The notes under the pieces are model-generated. The model saw only the letters and a list, made by a program, of their open reading frames with translations, was not told where the DNA came from and searched no databases. DNA of 64,000 bases, taken from positions 150,952,444 to 151,016,443 of the forward strand of contig OZ023273.1 of the NCBI GenBank assembly GCA_964007475.1, written 5' to 3'. The first letter of the stretch is position 1; every line of letters starts with the position of its first letter. Below are positions 40,520 to 52,500 of the stretch, in pieces. The translations under genes and the position numbers were made by a program. The DNA comes from Hybos culiciformis (Eukaryota; Arthropoda; Insecta; Diptera; Hybotidae).

Positions 40520-43498
40520 TCAAAGATTTCTTTTACTCAAATCATAATTTCGATATTTCTTGAAAATTTTTCTTATACTAATATTGTATAATTTATTTTT
40601 TTCAAAATATTTTTTTCTCAGACATTTTATACGATTTTCTAACTTAAATTTCTTAATATTATATGGAATAACTTCTTCATGATGTATTAATTCTTCAATA
40701 ATTGGTTCTAATTTATTATTATTATTATTACTGCAACTACTATCATTATCATTATTAATAGTATCAACATAATTTTCATTCGATTCTAATATTGAATTAT
40801 TATCGATATTATTTAAATAAAATATATCATCGTCTATTATAATACTATTACTATTTAAAATTAATACATTTTCACAAAGTGCACTTAATTTTGGTACAAT
40901 ATTACTATTACTATTATTATTTACATTATCTTCTAATGTTTCATTAAAATAAATATTTTCTAGACTTAGTTTGATTTCATTTAAGGCCATTTCTCTAAAT
41001 TCATCAGAATTTATTTCATCTAAACATAGTGACTTTAATGATTTTACACATTTATTATTTTTTATTATTCTTTTACATCTATTTTTTTTAATTTGATTTA
41101 AATTTTTAGAATTTATTTTATTTGATTTTTTCAAAAATAATTTTTTTTTTAAATATTTTTTGGACCTTTTTAATAATAATGATTTTATATTTTGATTCAA
41201 TTTTTTATATTTTTTATAAAATTTAAGAAATTTTTTTTTATTTTTATTGATATTATTGATTTTAGTTTTTGTATTATTCAATTTTTTATCTATAACATTT
41301 GAATTGTCATTTTCTTTATCTTTAACTTTGAAAAATCTATAAGATCGCAAATCATCAACTTTTTTTGGTTCTAAGGATTTATTCAATGAGTTATTTGAAT
41401 TAAGAAAATTTTTGTCACCATTTTCCAAATTTAAAGAATTGATATTATCATTAAAATTATTAAAACTATTATTTAAAAATGAATTTAAATTCGATATTTC
41501 ATCTGAATTATTTTCCAATTTATTTAAATATGGATCTGAACAATAATCAGTATTGTTATTAATATTTAAACTTAAGTTTCGATCATTTGAATTCAAACCA
41601 TTGAAACCTGTTTCAAAAGATGTATTTATCTCATTAGAATCAATATTCAGGGCAGCTTCTTTAAATCCATCGTTTAATTTAGAAGCTAACTTGAGATCAT
41701 CCTGGTTAACGGTTGGAGTTTGTTTATAACTACTAAATGTTTCTGTTGGTTGCTTATTATAAGAATTTTCTATATCAATTACAATATCTGGTAAATTAAT
41801 ACGCTCTGAATTGTCTAGCATAATGCCGACATGAATTTTTTGTTCAAAATGCCTTTCATTTTCAATATAATTCTCTATTTTTATTTGTTTTGGATTTTCA
41901 ACATAACTGACAGGTGCTCCATCTTCGTCCATCCATTCATTCCATGATGAAATAAAATCACGAATATTTAAACTATTTCGACAGCTAGGATTTTCTGGGT
42001 TTTGCTTAATAAAATTTTGGCTAATGAATTTTTCATAATTTTGTTGAAATTGAAAGCAATTATCCGCTTTCGAATACTGTTGAGGTTGTTGAGATTGATA
42101 ATGTTGATGCTGTGATTGATGTTGCTGTTGTTGTTGTGGTTGTTGCTGATGATGATGTTGTTGTTGTTGTTGTCGTTGTTGTTGCTGTTGTTGTTGTTGT
42201 TGTTGTTGCTGTTGTTGTTGTTGTTGTTGTAGTGGTTGTTGCTGTTGCTGATGTAGTGGTTGTTGTTGTTGTTGAAGTAGTGGTTGTTGTTGTTGGTGTA
42301 GTGGTTGTTGCTGTTGGTGTAGTGGTTGTTGCTGTTGGTGTAGTGGTTGTTGCTGTGGTTGTTGCTGTTGTTGTTGTTGGTGTTGCAGTTGTTGTTGTAG
42401 TTGATGCTGTTGTTGATGCTGTTGTTGTTGTTGCTGTTGTTGAGAATGTTGTTGTTTTTGGTGATGGGACTGTTGTTGTATTTGGCCTTGAGTATGAAGT
42501 TGTGGATGCGTTAATGATTGACGATTGTGTTGTGTTTGTTGTTGATGCAGTTGATTCTGTTGGCTATTATTTAAACATTGATCTTCTATATTCGTATAAA
42601 GTGATGGTTGGGTATGTTGTTGTGTAGGAACATTGTTAGGACGAGATTCATAAAATGTTGGACCCTGCGATCTCTGCTGTTGATATTGTTGAGGTAGATT
42701 TAACGGTTGCTGATATGTCGTACAATTTTGTGGTTTAGTGGGATAATAATGGTTACTGTTTGAATAATAACTAGGTGGATTCGTTCTTTGATAAAAATTT
42801 ACTGGTGTATCAATGTAATCTGGGTTTGCATAAGGTGGATATCGAACTTTTTCCATACATCTTGAGTCATACTGGGGACAGTTAACACCGTTGCAGTCTT
42901 GATAAAAACAATTTCTTGGGACTTGAGAATTTGGAGCCGATGAAGTCTGACTGTAATATTGATTTGCAGCTTGCGGCAAAGTATTTTTGTACGATATACA
43001 ATTCTCAACCGGTTTCCCTGAAAATGTTGAATAATTTATTTGTTGATTACCATTTGGTGATAAATTATTATTCGAGTAACCGTTTAGATAGCCATTTTGA
43101 TTAAAATAATTTGAATTCCATGCTCCCGAATAAGTTCCATTTGGAACGTCTTTTTGTTTATCCCAAACATTTGCTGGATACTGTGGTACTCTATTTTGGG
43201 AAAAGTCCATAAGATTAAGAGAATCATATGACTCAGACTTGTCTAAATAGGCATTATTGACTGGTTGCTCGTAGTTTGAGCAATATTTGTCAAAACCATT
43301 ATTTACTCCATTATTGTTTGTGTAAGTTTTATGAGCTTGTTGAGGAACATAATTATACGAGTTATTTGAATTAACATCATTATATTGCGGTGGATACTTT
43401 GGATTAGATTTGTAATTTGAGAAATAATCTACTTCTATTGGTGAATTTTGGAGATATGGCGGATAATTTCGATAAGGCCAATTACTAGTTGGATTCAT
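40520..43498 (-). CDS. Polyglutamine-rich 992 aa protein, unknown function
   Basis: A single long open frame that I do not recognise. The N-terminal third is rich in Tyr, Asn, Pro and Gln (YPPQYND, NSNNSYNY, NHYYPTKP). Residues of about 310-480 form a Gln tract with His and a repeated QQPLHQQQ unit. About residues 490-590 look most like an ordered, conserved core (NIRDFISSWNEWMDEDGAPV and HVGIMLDNSERINLPDIVID). Then come an Asn/Ser-rich stretch, a strongly basic Lys-rich stretch (KKKFLKFYKKYKKLNQNIKS) and an acidic/Asn-rich stretch, with a basic C terminus (FKKYRNYDLSKRNL). No signal peptide or membrane segment is seen. Composition suggests a nuclear or RNA/DNA-associated regulator, but that is inference. 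A splice acceptor (TTTTAG, complement of 43515-43520) just upstream of the ATG implies a 5' UTR intron. Confidence 0.85.
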   Translation of the reverse strand: MNPTSNWPYRNYPPYLQNSPIEVDYFSNYKSNPKYPPQYNDVNSNNSYNYVPQQAHKTYTNNNGVNNGFDKYCSNYEQPVNNAYLDKSESYDSLNLMDFSQNRVPQYPANVWDKQKDVPNGTYSGAWNSNYFNQNGYLNGYSNNNLSPNGNQQINYSTFSGKPVENCISYKNTLPQAANQYYSQTSSAPNSQVPRNCFYQDCNGVNCPQYDSRCMEKVRYPPYANPDYIDTPVNFYQRTNPPSYYSNSNHYYPTKPQNCTTYQQPLNLPQQYQQQRSQGPTFYESRPNNVPTQQHTQPSLYTNIEDQCLNNSQQNQLHQQQTQHNRQSLTHPQLHTQGQIQQQSHHQKQQHSQQQQQQQQHQQQHQLQQQLQHQQQQQQQPQQQPLHQQQQPLHQQQQPLHQQQQPLLQQQQQPLHQQQQQPLQQQQQQQQQQQQQQQQQQRQQQQQHHHQQQPQQQQQHQSQHQHYQSQQPQQYSKADNCFQFQQNYEKFISQNFIKQNPENPSCRNSLNIRDFISSWNEWMDEDGAPVSYVENPKQIKIENYIENERHFEQKIHVGIMLDNSERINLPDIVIDIENSYNKQPTETFSSYKQTPTVNQDDLKLASKLNDGFKEAALNIDSNEINTSFETGFNGLNSNDRNLSLNINNNTDYCSDPYLNKLENNSDEISNLNSFLNNSFNNFNDNINSLNLENGDKNFLNSNNSLNKSLEPKKVDDLRSYRFFKVKDKENDNSNVIDKKLNNTKTKINNINKNKKKFLKFYKKYKKLNQNIKSLLLKRSKKYLKKKLFLKKSNKINSKNLNQIKKNRCKRIIKNNKCVKSLKSLCLDEINSDEFREMALNEIKLSLENIYFNETLEDNVNNNSNSNIVPKLSALCENVLILNSNSIIIDDDIFYLNNIDNNSILESNENYVDTINNDNDSSCSNNNNNKLEPIIEELIHHEEVIPYNIKKFKLENRIKCLRKKYFEKNKLYNISIRKIFKKYRNYDLSKRNL
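42080..42570 (-). repeat. CAA/CAG repeat tract encoding polyGln
   Basis: Mixed CAA/CAG triplets interrupted by CAT (His) and Leu/Pro codons. A subregion at about 42232-42365 is a minisatellite in which CAACCACTACACCAACA-like units encode QQPLHQQ six or so times. The opposite strand is open as polyValine and is not a gene. Confidence 0.9.
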
Positions 43499-43514
43499 CG
43501 TTCTAATCCGAAAT

Positions 43515-44780
43515 CTAAAATTAGAAAGTAATAAAAAAAGATTTGCATTAATAAATTATTATTGGTAATTAATTAATATAATAAATTCAATACAAAAATA
43601 ATAATTTAAAATATTTAAGATTTTCTCAAAGATTAATTATGTAATTTAAAATTGATTTTTATCAAATTTGAATAGTTTGATAACTATTGTTATTTAATAT
43701 TTAATGATACATAATTTAAATTTTTTAAAGGACTACATTTTTTGAAATATTTTTATTTTAATCAATCTCACAATTTTTGATTATTACAATATAATACTTA
43801 ATTTTTAGCTTATGTTAACTATTATAATAATTTAGTAATTATTCAGTCTTTTCGCTATCCTTAAAGTATTAACATGATTAGGTTGAATAATAAGAAAGAT
43901 AAGTTATAGATTCTCTAATCCTAATGTCTGAACAACATATATTTTATATTTTGCGATGTCTCAATTTTCTTGAAATGAATGTAATTTTTAATTATTAGAA
44001 TTTATTAAAATCAATAGATATTTTAAACAAGATTATATCGCCTAATGTATTTTATTTTTAATCTAAAAAATCGAGGTTGAAAAATGTAGACCACATGTAC
44101 ATAATTACATACTTAACTTAATATATCTACATTTTGTTATTTTATTTAAAATTTGCTGGACAATAATTTTTGTTGATCTTTGGTCCTTTAAATTGTTGTG
44201 AGCCACAGTTTATTTATCAAAATAAAAATAAATTTACCGAAAAGTTAATGCCTAAATGGTTATAATAATTACACTTGATCACTTGATTAAATAAACTTTT
44301 CAATTTTTTATTATTATTTTTTTTTTTTGAAACTTCAATTTTTATTTTTTGAATACAAATTTTTTTTGCGTCTCAAATTTAGAACCTATAGACCGCAAAG
44401 CTGTTTAAATACCTTTTAAATACGATCATATAAAATAATTTTTGAGGAATAATTGTATGCGTAACTTTTATTATCATTAAGTTCAATCTTCCTTTTATTT
44501 TAACAGCTTTTGTCATCATTGAAATTATTTCTAAGCTAAAATAATGTTTAAAGTAAAAACTATTTATTGACTTTGGAATTGCAAAAGATGATTATTATTG
44601 TTAATTATGTCAAAAAAAAATTTATATTTTTTACAAAATTTTAGCTCAAACTCAACCAAAATTTGAACCCTTGTTTTTACAATAACCATCCTTTTTATAA
44701 TTACGATATTTTTTTTATATTGCTATATTTGATTGTTATTAATTTTTTTAATTTTTCTTCATTGGTCTTTTATCTAATAA
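43515..44780. other. 5' flank of the polyQ gene
   Basis: Starts with the intron preceding the coding exon. AT-rich; no second exon or promoter could be fixed. Confidence 0.5.
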
Positions 44781-45249
44781 CACTGGCCTACAAAAAAAAA
44801 TGTTTTGTATTGGTGCAGCTCTGTTCGCATCTGTAGACGGTAAAGTAGTTTATATAAAGTACATTGCTACTACTAGATGTCAGCTGACAGCTCTGGTTTA
44901 CCTACAATTCTTATTTCAAATTTTTTACGGTTTTATTCAAAATCAGTTCATGTTATAACTACTTTTATGACATTAATCGTATAAATTTATGATGGCAAGT
45001 AAGTCAAGAAATTGCATTAACGATCCTGATATGTTTTGTTACATATGCGGTGAGTATATAATGAAAGATCAACGGAAACCGATTAATGACACGGTAATTC
45101 GCTTGTATTCTGTATACTTTGGTATTGAAATTGGCAATCAAGATAAAGAGCTGATATGAAAAATGTGACTAGTTTTCTTGTATCAGCTCACAAAATATAC
45201 CCAAAATCAGATCTAAAATCTTAGGCACCAAAATGAGTGTAGGCCAGTG
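44781..45249. mobile_element. MITE with a captured or residual zinc-finger fragment
   Basis: The termini are CACTGGCCTACA and TGTAGGCCAGTG, flanked by TAA on both sides (44778-44780, 45250-45252), a PIF/Harbinger-type 3 bp target duplication. Inside lies the start of a protein-coding gene (44989-45159) that is cut short, so the element is an internally deleted derivative. Confidence 0.85.
44989..45159 (+). pseudogene. Truncated Cys-finger protein of a transposon
   Basis: Reads MMASKSRNCINDPDMFCYIC, GEYIMKDQRKPINDTVIRLY and SVYFGIEIGNQDKELI, then TGA. It resembles the N terminus of a transposon-associated protein common in insects (FCYICGEY followed by YFG...GDQDK). Only 56 aa remain and the usual downstream cysteines are absent. 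The TGA may replace a Trp codon. Confidence 0.6.
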
Positions 45250-45252
45250 TAA

Positions 45253-48200
45253 TTTATTTTCCACTTGTAAAGGAAATAGTCTAGCTTTAATTTAGTTTAA
45301 TTCAAAGGAAATTTATGAGATACGCTCTTGGACAATTATGAAGAAAAATGTAATGCACATAGATCATTTGATAATTGATGATAGTGGGTCAGAGCTTTAG
45401 CTTTAAAACATTAATCCGAAGGTTATGTTGCTGGTCAATTTCAAGTATTCGTTATCCATGCTCAGGTATTTTTCTGCCGTATAAAGGTGAAAACATTAGC
45501 CACTAAATTTAATTTTAGCAATAACTGCGTACAAAATTTTCCAATAATTCTTTTTACAAATAACTGATTGGGTCCGAGTCCGATAATTTACTTCAATTAG
45601 TCAAACAATGATCAAGAATTATAGTTACCTTTACCTTGACATGGCAATTAAAAATAAAAGTTAATAAAATCGAGATTTTTTAATTATTTACATTAGTTTT
45701 TTTTTTCATTTATTTTTACAAGAAAATTATATAGAATTTGTAGATTCTTAAATTATTGTGTACAAATTATAAATAAATAAAATTAATTAAAAAAGTAAAC
45801 GAAATTTGAAATAAAATTTAGAATAATATAAATGAAATAAGTTATATCTCCCATAACTACGTTTATTTGCCAGTATGCATTTTTGTTTCAATCAATAACA
45901 TTGAAAAGCGAGAATATTCATTAAAATTACATGTGCTTCTAGTCTCTGTAACTATATTTCCATTTATTAATAATGCGTATTAAAACGTTTAATAAAATAT
46001 AAAATATAGGTAATTATTTTTATTAACTTTTCGAAAACTTAACAACAATATGATTTCCTTTTATTAAGTCTCAAATTTAATTATCTTAATTGCTTATATG
46101 TACATTATATGAATATATATGCATTATACTTATATTAGGGTTAAAGCTTCTTAAATTATTCATTTCATTGTCAATTTTAGAATTTCTTGTGAATGAATTG
46201 AGTAAAACTATTATGTACGTTCATACATTGTACATAATGTATATAAGTATGTAAGTTATAGTTTAATTAACCTAATAATTTTATAATTGTTATATATTAT
46301 GTATGTGTATGCTCTATATATTAGGGAAATTATATATTATTTTCTAAAACATTTAAACTATAAAATTTTTATTTATTTTTTCCACAAGAATAAAATTAAG
46401 TCAGCGAGACATTTAGTTCAGCAAACATACTATCATTAACTATAAAGTACAACTCTTACGCTAAATAATAAATTTAATTGAGTTGAAAAATTTACACCAG
46501 ACAACAAATTTCGTATTGTATTTAGTAAATAATATTATGTACATATAACATTCTTAAGAGATTAATTGCAAAATTGACCTCGTAATCGTAATAATTTTGA
46601 AATATTAATTTATGTAAATAATAAAAATATTATTTTTAGCATGTGAATTTTATAAGTATAATAATTAAGAATACAGAATAAAAAATAGAATTAAATTGGG
46701 CTTATAAAAAATAGAAAATAATTTCGAATATTGATTCGAATTTGTATATTAGAAAGTTTAAATAATAAAAACGAAATAAAAACATAATTATGTGAAATAA
46801 AGTCAATATTGTGTTCTAGATTCAAAAATGTTTTATCGTTTTCAAAAATTTATTTAAAACTTTAATCATTTAAATTATAATGTAAATTTTAAATTTATTT
46901 TCAAATTAGAAAGTAATAAAAGAAGTTCAATCACTTTAATTAAATTTAAGAAGCCCAGAGCCTATTACTTATTTAAATAATAATCATCATTTTTATATTA
47001 TGAAGATGTGTGATTTTGAACGATTTTATGGGATAGTGTAAGAATATGATTATAAAAAAATACATATTTTTGTTTCGGTGTTATAATAATTTACATTATG
47101 ATTGTTAAGTTAAAATGGCAATAAACTATTGACATTTAATTTTTTTTTCTGCATTGCATATATATATATATATATAATTGTTTTAAACTGTCTGATAAAA
47201 AATTAAATTAAATTGAATTTTTATTTTGAATTATTTATATTTATAATATATATGTAGTCAATATAATTAATTAGATACATATGTATTATATTTTGTTTAA
47301 AAAATGTATGATAGCAACAGGTTTATGTTGCTTACCTACATATATTTTCAAAAATTAATTGTGTATCCTCGTGTGCAGCAATTGTAAATTCTTTAAAAAT
47401 TTAGTTCGAAATAAAATATAATACGTATCTGTATTATATGATATTATTATTTAGACTATAGTTACATATAGTGTAACACATATGAAATTGAAGATAATGT
47501 GACCAACTATAGAGAATATTTTAAAAGAAATGGGTGATTCTGAATATTTTATGTTTTCAAAAACAAATTTGTGTATTGTAAATGCATTTTAAGAGTAAAT
47601 ATTTGGATTTAGTTAAGTATTGAAAATTATATTAAATTAAATTCTTCATTTAAAAATGTACACTTATTTTAATGTATAACATGCAAGTTAATATAATATA
47701 GTTATATTTATATACATACAAATATTGTCAACGTCAAATCATTTATTCTTTACGTGAATGTAAACAATATTTTTATTTTATCACAAATATACACTTCGTG
47801 CTAAACTGTATAAATTATTTATTTTAAAAGAAAATTTTACATATGTGCATACAGTACAGGTACACATATACAGAAACAGAAAATATATTTTTCATTTTGA
47901 TATAGGAAATTCCCAGTTAATAATGTTTTATTTTTATTATAGTTATTATATTATATATTATTATCGTTTTATATGTATGAAGATATATTTTTATGATTTT
48001 TATATGTAATGTACTGTATGTATACTGTATGCACTGTATGTACACAAATTTTCTTTCAAAATATAATAAATTGAATATTAAATGAAGAACAAATCATAAT
48101 AAAAACGAAGGGCTGGTGATTGCCATACTTATATTAATAATACATAATATATTCTTAATTTCCAAGAATTTCGATAAAATATTTATAATCTAATTTTTGA

Positions 48201-51200
48201 CATTAATCTATTTGTCTTTAAAATTAAGTTAAGATTCAAATAAAATATTTTTTTTTTATTATGATTTAAGAATGACAATAATCTAAATACTTAATACTGT
48301 AATAAGAAATTATATCATGGAAATACTTTTGAATTACGTACTTACTGCTTGCTGTAATAAAAAATATTATTAAAATATAGCTGGCTAACCTACGTGCTTA
48401 TTAGTTGCATATTAGATTCTTAAGTTTTTTACCATTTAAAAAAATAATTTTGGAAAGTGTGAATCGAGAAAAATATTCAAATGCTTTACGTTGCTGGGTT
48501 CTTTAATTTTATCTTCCCTTAATTTAAGATATTTAATTCAATTTCTTAAAAAAAAAATGTTATAAAAAGAGTTATAAGATATATGAATATTAAATAATTG
48601 ACAATGGTTGTAATGAAAATATCAAATTACGACAACTACTATAATTATAAAAAAATATTACATATAGTATACAGTGTGTAATTCTATATGAAATGAAAAT
48701 TTTTGAAAAGAAAATCGAATGTGCAATACAAACATTCATTTATGTATAATATGTAAACAAATATTTATAATGTATATATATATACATAAACCTATTATAT
48801 TGTAATATGAAGTTACAATATAGGTAGAGTATATAAAGAAAAAAAAAAAATAAAAATTTCAATCAACAATTTATTACAGAAATTAGACATTAATTCAATA
48901 ATATTGATTTTCAAAGTTTTTTTTTTTTTTTACAAATATATAATTTTTTATTATTATTATACGTTAGCTGCGATGTACATATTATACTTCATATATTATT
49001 TTCATTTAATATTTACTTTTTGTTCCATTTTAACTTTATTTTTAATGAAATTGGGTTACTAAAGTTATTGGTTTTATTTCTGTATTTTTTTTTTAGTATC
49101 TCTTTTTTTTTTATAAACTTTGTACTATATATTTTGTAATAAAAAAAAGCATTGTACATATAATGTAATTTTTTTTATTTATTATTATTATTATTATTTT
49201 TATAAAGTTATAGTATCTCATATGTCATATTCGGTTGAATGAAAAATCCAAAAAAAATAATAATAATAATAATAATAAAAAAAATAAAACAAGCTTAACC
49301 TTATATGTTTTACATATTAAAACAAAAATAATAATGTCATTGAAAATTATATATATATTAAACGTGTAGTTTATGTATTATGCTGCTATATGAAAATATG
49401 TACATTTGTACATAAGTAAAAATTCCAAGTAATAATAATTATAATTTTTTTTATTATTGTTAAATAATTTAAAATGTATTTAAAAAAGTTTCAAATAAAT
49501 AATAAGTAGTTTATAATATTCGAGAAACATTTGTAAATTCAAAAAAGTAGTTTATTAAAATAAAATTATAGATATTTTTTTTATAAGAACTAATTATTTC
49601 ATCTTTTTAAAATTTTCCACTAACTACTATTATGTGGAAATTGTTTTTTAAGTCTTATACAGATAAAAAATACGAAATTAAATTAAAATTTTATGAAATT
49701 TATGAGTAAACCGATTAAACATACATACGTACATAATGTATACGATGAAATGTCTAATTTTTATAATACTCAAATTTTTAAGATTATCAACTTCATAGAT
49801 GGTTTAATTTTAGCAATCGTAGATCTCATTACAGTAATTTAATTTATTTAATCAGACTGGCCCAAATATTCTACATTTATACTATACCTATATGTTCTAT
49901 GTATATTATAATAATATTATTGTCACAGCAAATAAAATTTATTAGTGATTCGAATGAAAATAGTTTTTATTGATTTTGATGAACGAACACCTTAAACAAA
50001 TTTCTAAAAAAAAAAAAAAATGGCACAACAAATTTATTTAAAAAAAAAAAATATTTTAATTATTATTTTTCAGATAAATTAAATCACATGAATTTCATAT
50101 GACAAAGGACAACACTATTTAAGGTTAGATTAGGTTGAGTGTTCTGATAATGAGGGCCTAGTTGTCTCAATCGAGCCCTCACAAACATTAACGACACTAA
50201 CTTTGGATACATAAATATGTTGTCTATATCTATACTGAACCTGTGGAGAAAACTAAAGAAAAAAAATTCGTGGTTTTTTTCGCTAGTGGATAAATTTTTC
50301 TATTGTATTTAACATTGCCAAAGCGTTTGCTCTTGTTGCACATGCAACGGTAAGGCGCTGGCTTTATGCTTCTTTTTCTCATACTTATAATTTATAAAAA
50401 TAAAAAAACATATAGTATAACAGCTGCTTTTATAAGTTATAATAATTCATTTATGGATTATGGACTAATAGAGATACAGTAACACATAATTATAATATTT
50501 TTAAAATAAGTAGATATACCTAAATATTTCTAGTTAAAATAATTAAATTATTCATTATTTATATTTACACATTTTGCTACATTTATAATTATTAATTGAG
50601 GAAAAATTATATTCATAAAAATAAAAATTAAAGGTTAATTAATTTTTCATGAAAAATTGTCTCTTTGATAAAATTAATTATTGATTTTTATTTTTTCCAC
50701 AATTTTCGGTTATTACGTTTTACATGATTTGAAAATGCAACGCACATAAATAAATCACCTTGAAAAAAGAATATACATAATATAATAAAAACTTTGAACT
50801 TTTCTTATAAATTATAATTAATTTAATTAATAACTTTTATATTTGTTATGACGTTTCAATTAGCGATAATTTATTATAATTTTCAGCTCCAAAATTTGAT
50901 TGAATTTTATAATTTTATTAAAATTTGAAACTATACTATTCCAAAAGAATATGACAGTAAAATGTTATTCTGAACTATATAAGTTAAATAAATAAGGCTT
51001 GAAAATTGTATTTTGATTCAATAAAAAATAAAAATAACTAAGAAACAAAAAAATGATTCAATTTACCTAGTTATAATCATATCAAAAGAAAAAAAATTTT
51101 ATTTTTGTGGCAATTAATTGTAACCTTAGAAAAATTTTAATTTTCTCAAAAAGATCAGATTTTTGTTGAAAATAAAATTGTGAAATGATACCGCATTTTA

Positions 51201-51421
51201 ATATAATTTTATAACTTATATATAAAATCAAATATTCTTAAAACCAATATTAATTCGTTGCCGAATAATACTGCATCTGTTACTTCTATATCTACAAAAG
51301 TTTTGTTAATGTATATATTTCTTATTATCACTGCACGAACTTTTACTTTTAATTAATTTGTTTACAAGTTTTTATTCTTCACTACATGGAGTTATTAACT
51401 TCAATAAAGCTTCAATTTACC
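45253..51421. other. Gene-free, very AT-rich stretch
   Basis: No gene recognised over 6 kb. Microsatellites include (AT)n near 47159-47176 and (TAA)n at 49258-49278. Near 50120-50145, AAGGTTAGATTAGGTTGAG looks like an eroded insect dispersed repeat. It could hold regulatory DNA or a long non-coding transcript; nothing in the sequence shows this. Confidence 0.5.
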
Positions 51422-51423
51422 TA

Positions 51424-52498
51424 CACGGTCCAAAATTTCAGTTTTTTTTTTAAACTTAATTCATAAAAACATGGTTTAAAAGAATATTTTAAACAAAAAA
51501 TTCAGTATTTAAAACTTGCTAAAGTTTAATTCAAATTTCTATACTTTTTTAGTTAAAAACTAAACTATTTTAGTTTACATTTTGATTTAAAACATCAAAG
51601 TTTATATTTTAAAACTTTAAAGTTTTAAATCAAAATTTAGCTCCGGTTTCTAAACATTTTCAGTTTAAAACTTAAATATTTTAGTTTACATTTTGATCTA
51701 AAACATCAAAGTTTATATTTTAAAACTTTAAAGTTTTAAATTAAAATTTAGCTTCGGTTTCTAAACATTTTTAGTTTAAAACTTAACTATTTTAGTTTAC
51801 ATGTTTAATTTAAAACCCTAAAGTTTACATTTTTCTTTTGTATTTTTGTATAACGATGTAAGGTTTTACTATTCTTGCATTTTTTGTATGACGATGTAAG
51901 GTTTTTACTTGTCAATAACTTTCACAGGTACACATAATTTATATTTTCTATTTTGTACACGTTTATAGTTTTAATACTGTAGCCGAGAGGTAGAGTGGTA
52001 GAATGAAATGCTAAAGACCGAGGTTCGAATCCCGAAGAAAGGGTTAAGACAAAAAAAAAAAAGAAAAAAAAAGAAAAAAAAAGAAAAAAAAAGAAAAAAA
52101 AAGAAAAAAAAAGAAAAAAAAAGAAAAAAAAGGAAAAAAAAAGAAAAAAAAAGAAAAAAAAAATTAAATAAATTTTTTAATTTTTTAATCTTCAGTTTAA
52201 ATTATTTATTATAGACTAAAAAGTTTAAAACTTAAACTTATATTGGTGTGGAACTATATAGAAAAAAGAAAAAAAAAGAAAAAAAAAATTAAATAAATTT
52301 TTTAATTTTTTAATCTTCAGTTTAAAATTTAAACTATTTCGTTTAACACATTATGTTAAACATCTTCAGTTTAAAATTTATTCTTTTTTGTTTAAATTAT
52401 TTATTATAGACTAAAAAGTTTAAAACTTAAACTTATATTGGTGTGGAACTATATAGAAACTTTTAAGTTTAAAAAAAAAACTGAAATTTTGGACCGTG
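51424..52498. mobile_element. Tc1/mariner-type MITE, about 1.08 kb
   Basis: The inverted ends are CACGGTCCAAAATTTCAGTT and AACTGAAATTTTGGACCGTG, flanked by TA on both sides. The left half contains about 2.5 tandem copies of a roughly 110 bp unit (TTTAGTTTACATTTTGAT, AACATCAAAGTTTATATTTT, CGGTTTCTAAACATTTT). The right half has a duplicated segment (TTAATCTTCAGTTTAAA to GGTGTGGAACTATATAGAAA) at about 52160-52262 and 52287-52460. A SINE is nested inside. Confidence 0.88.
51982..52161 (+). mobile_element. tRNA-derived SINE with (A7G)n tail
   Basis: The 5' part GCCGAGAGGTAGAGTGGTAG and GAGGTTCGAATCCCG carry A-box-like and perfect B-box (GGTTCGAATCC) elements of an RNA polymerase III promoter. No clover-leaf with a proper anticodon arm or acceptor stem forms by eye, so it is not a functional tRNA. 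After AGAAAGGGTTAAGAC comes a tail of about a dozen AAAAAAAG units. Confidence 0.7.
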
Positions 52499-52500
52499 TA

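Noticed and set aside
42112..42627. Plus-strand 171 aa polyvaline frame
   Set aside because: Antisense shadow of the CAA/CAG tract in the minus-strand gene.
51982..52036. A functional tRNA gene
   Set aside because: B box is perfect, but no paired acceptor stem or anticodon arm can be drawn; the poly(A7G) tail fits a SINE.
52008..52214. Lys-rich 68 aa frame
   Set aside because: Translation of the (AAAAAAAG)n tail of the SINE.
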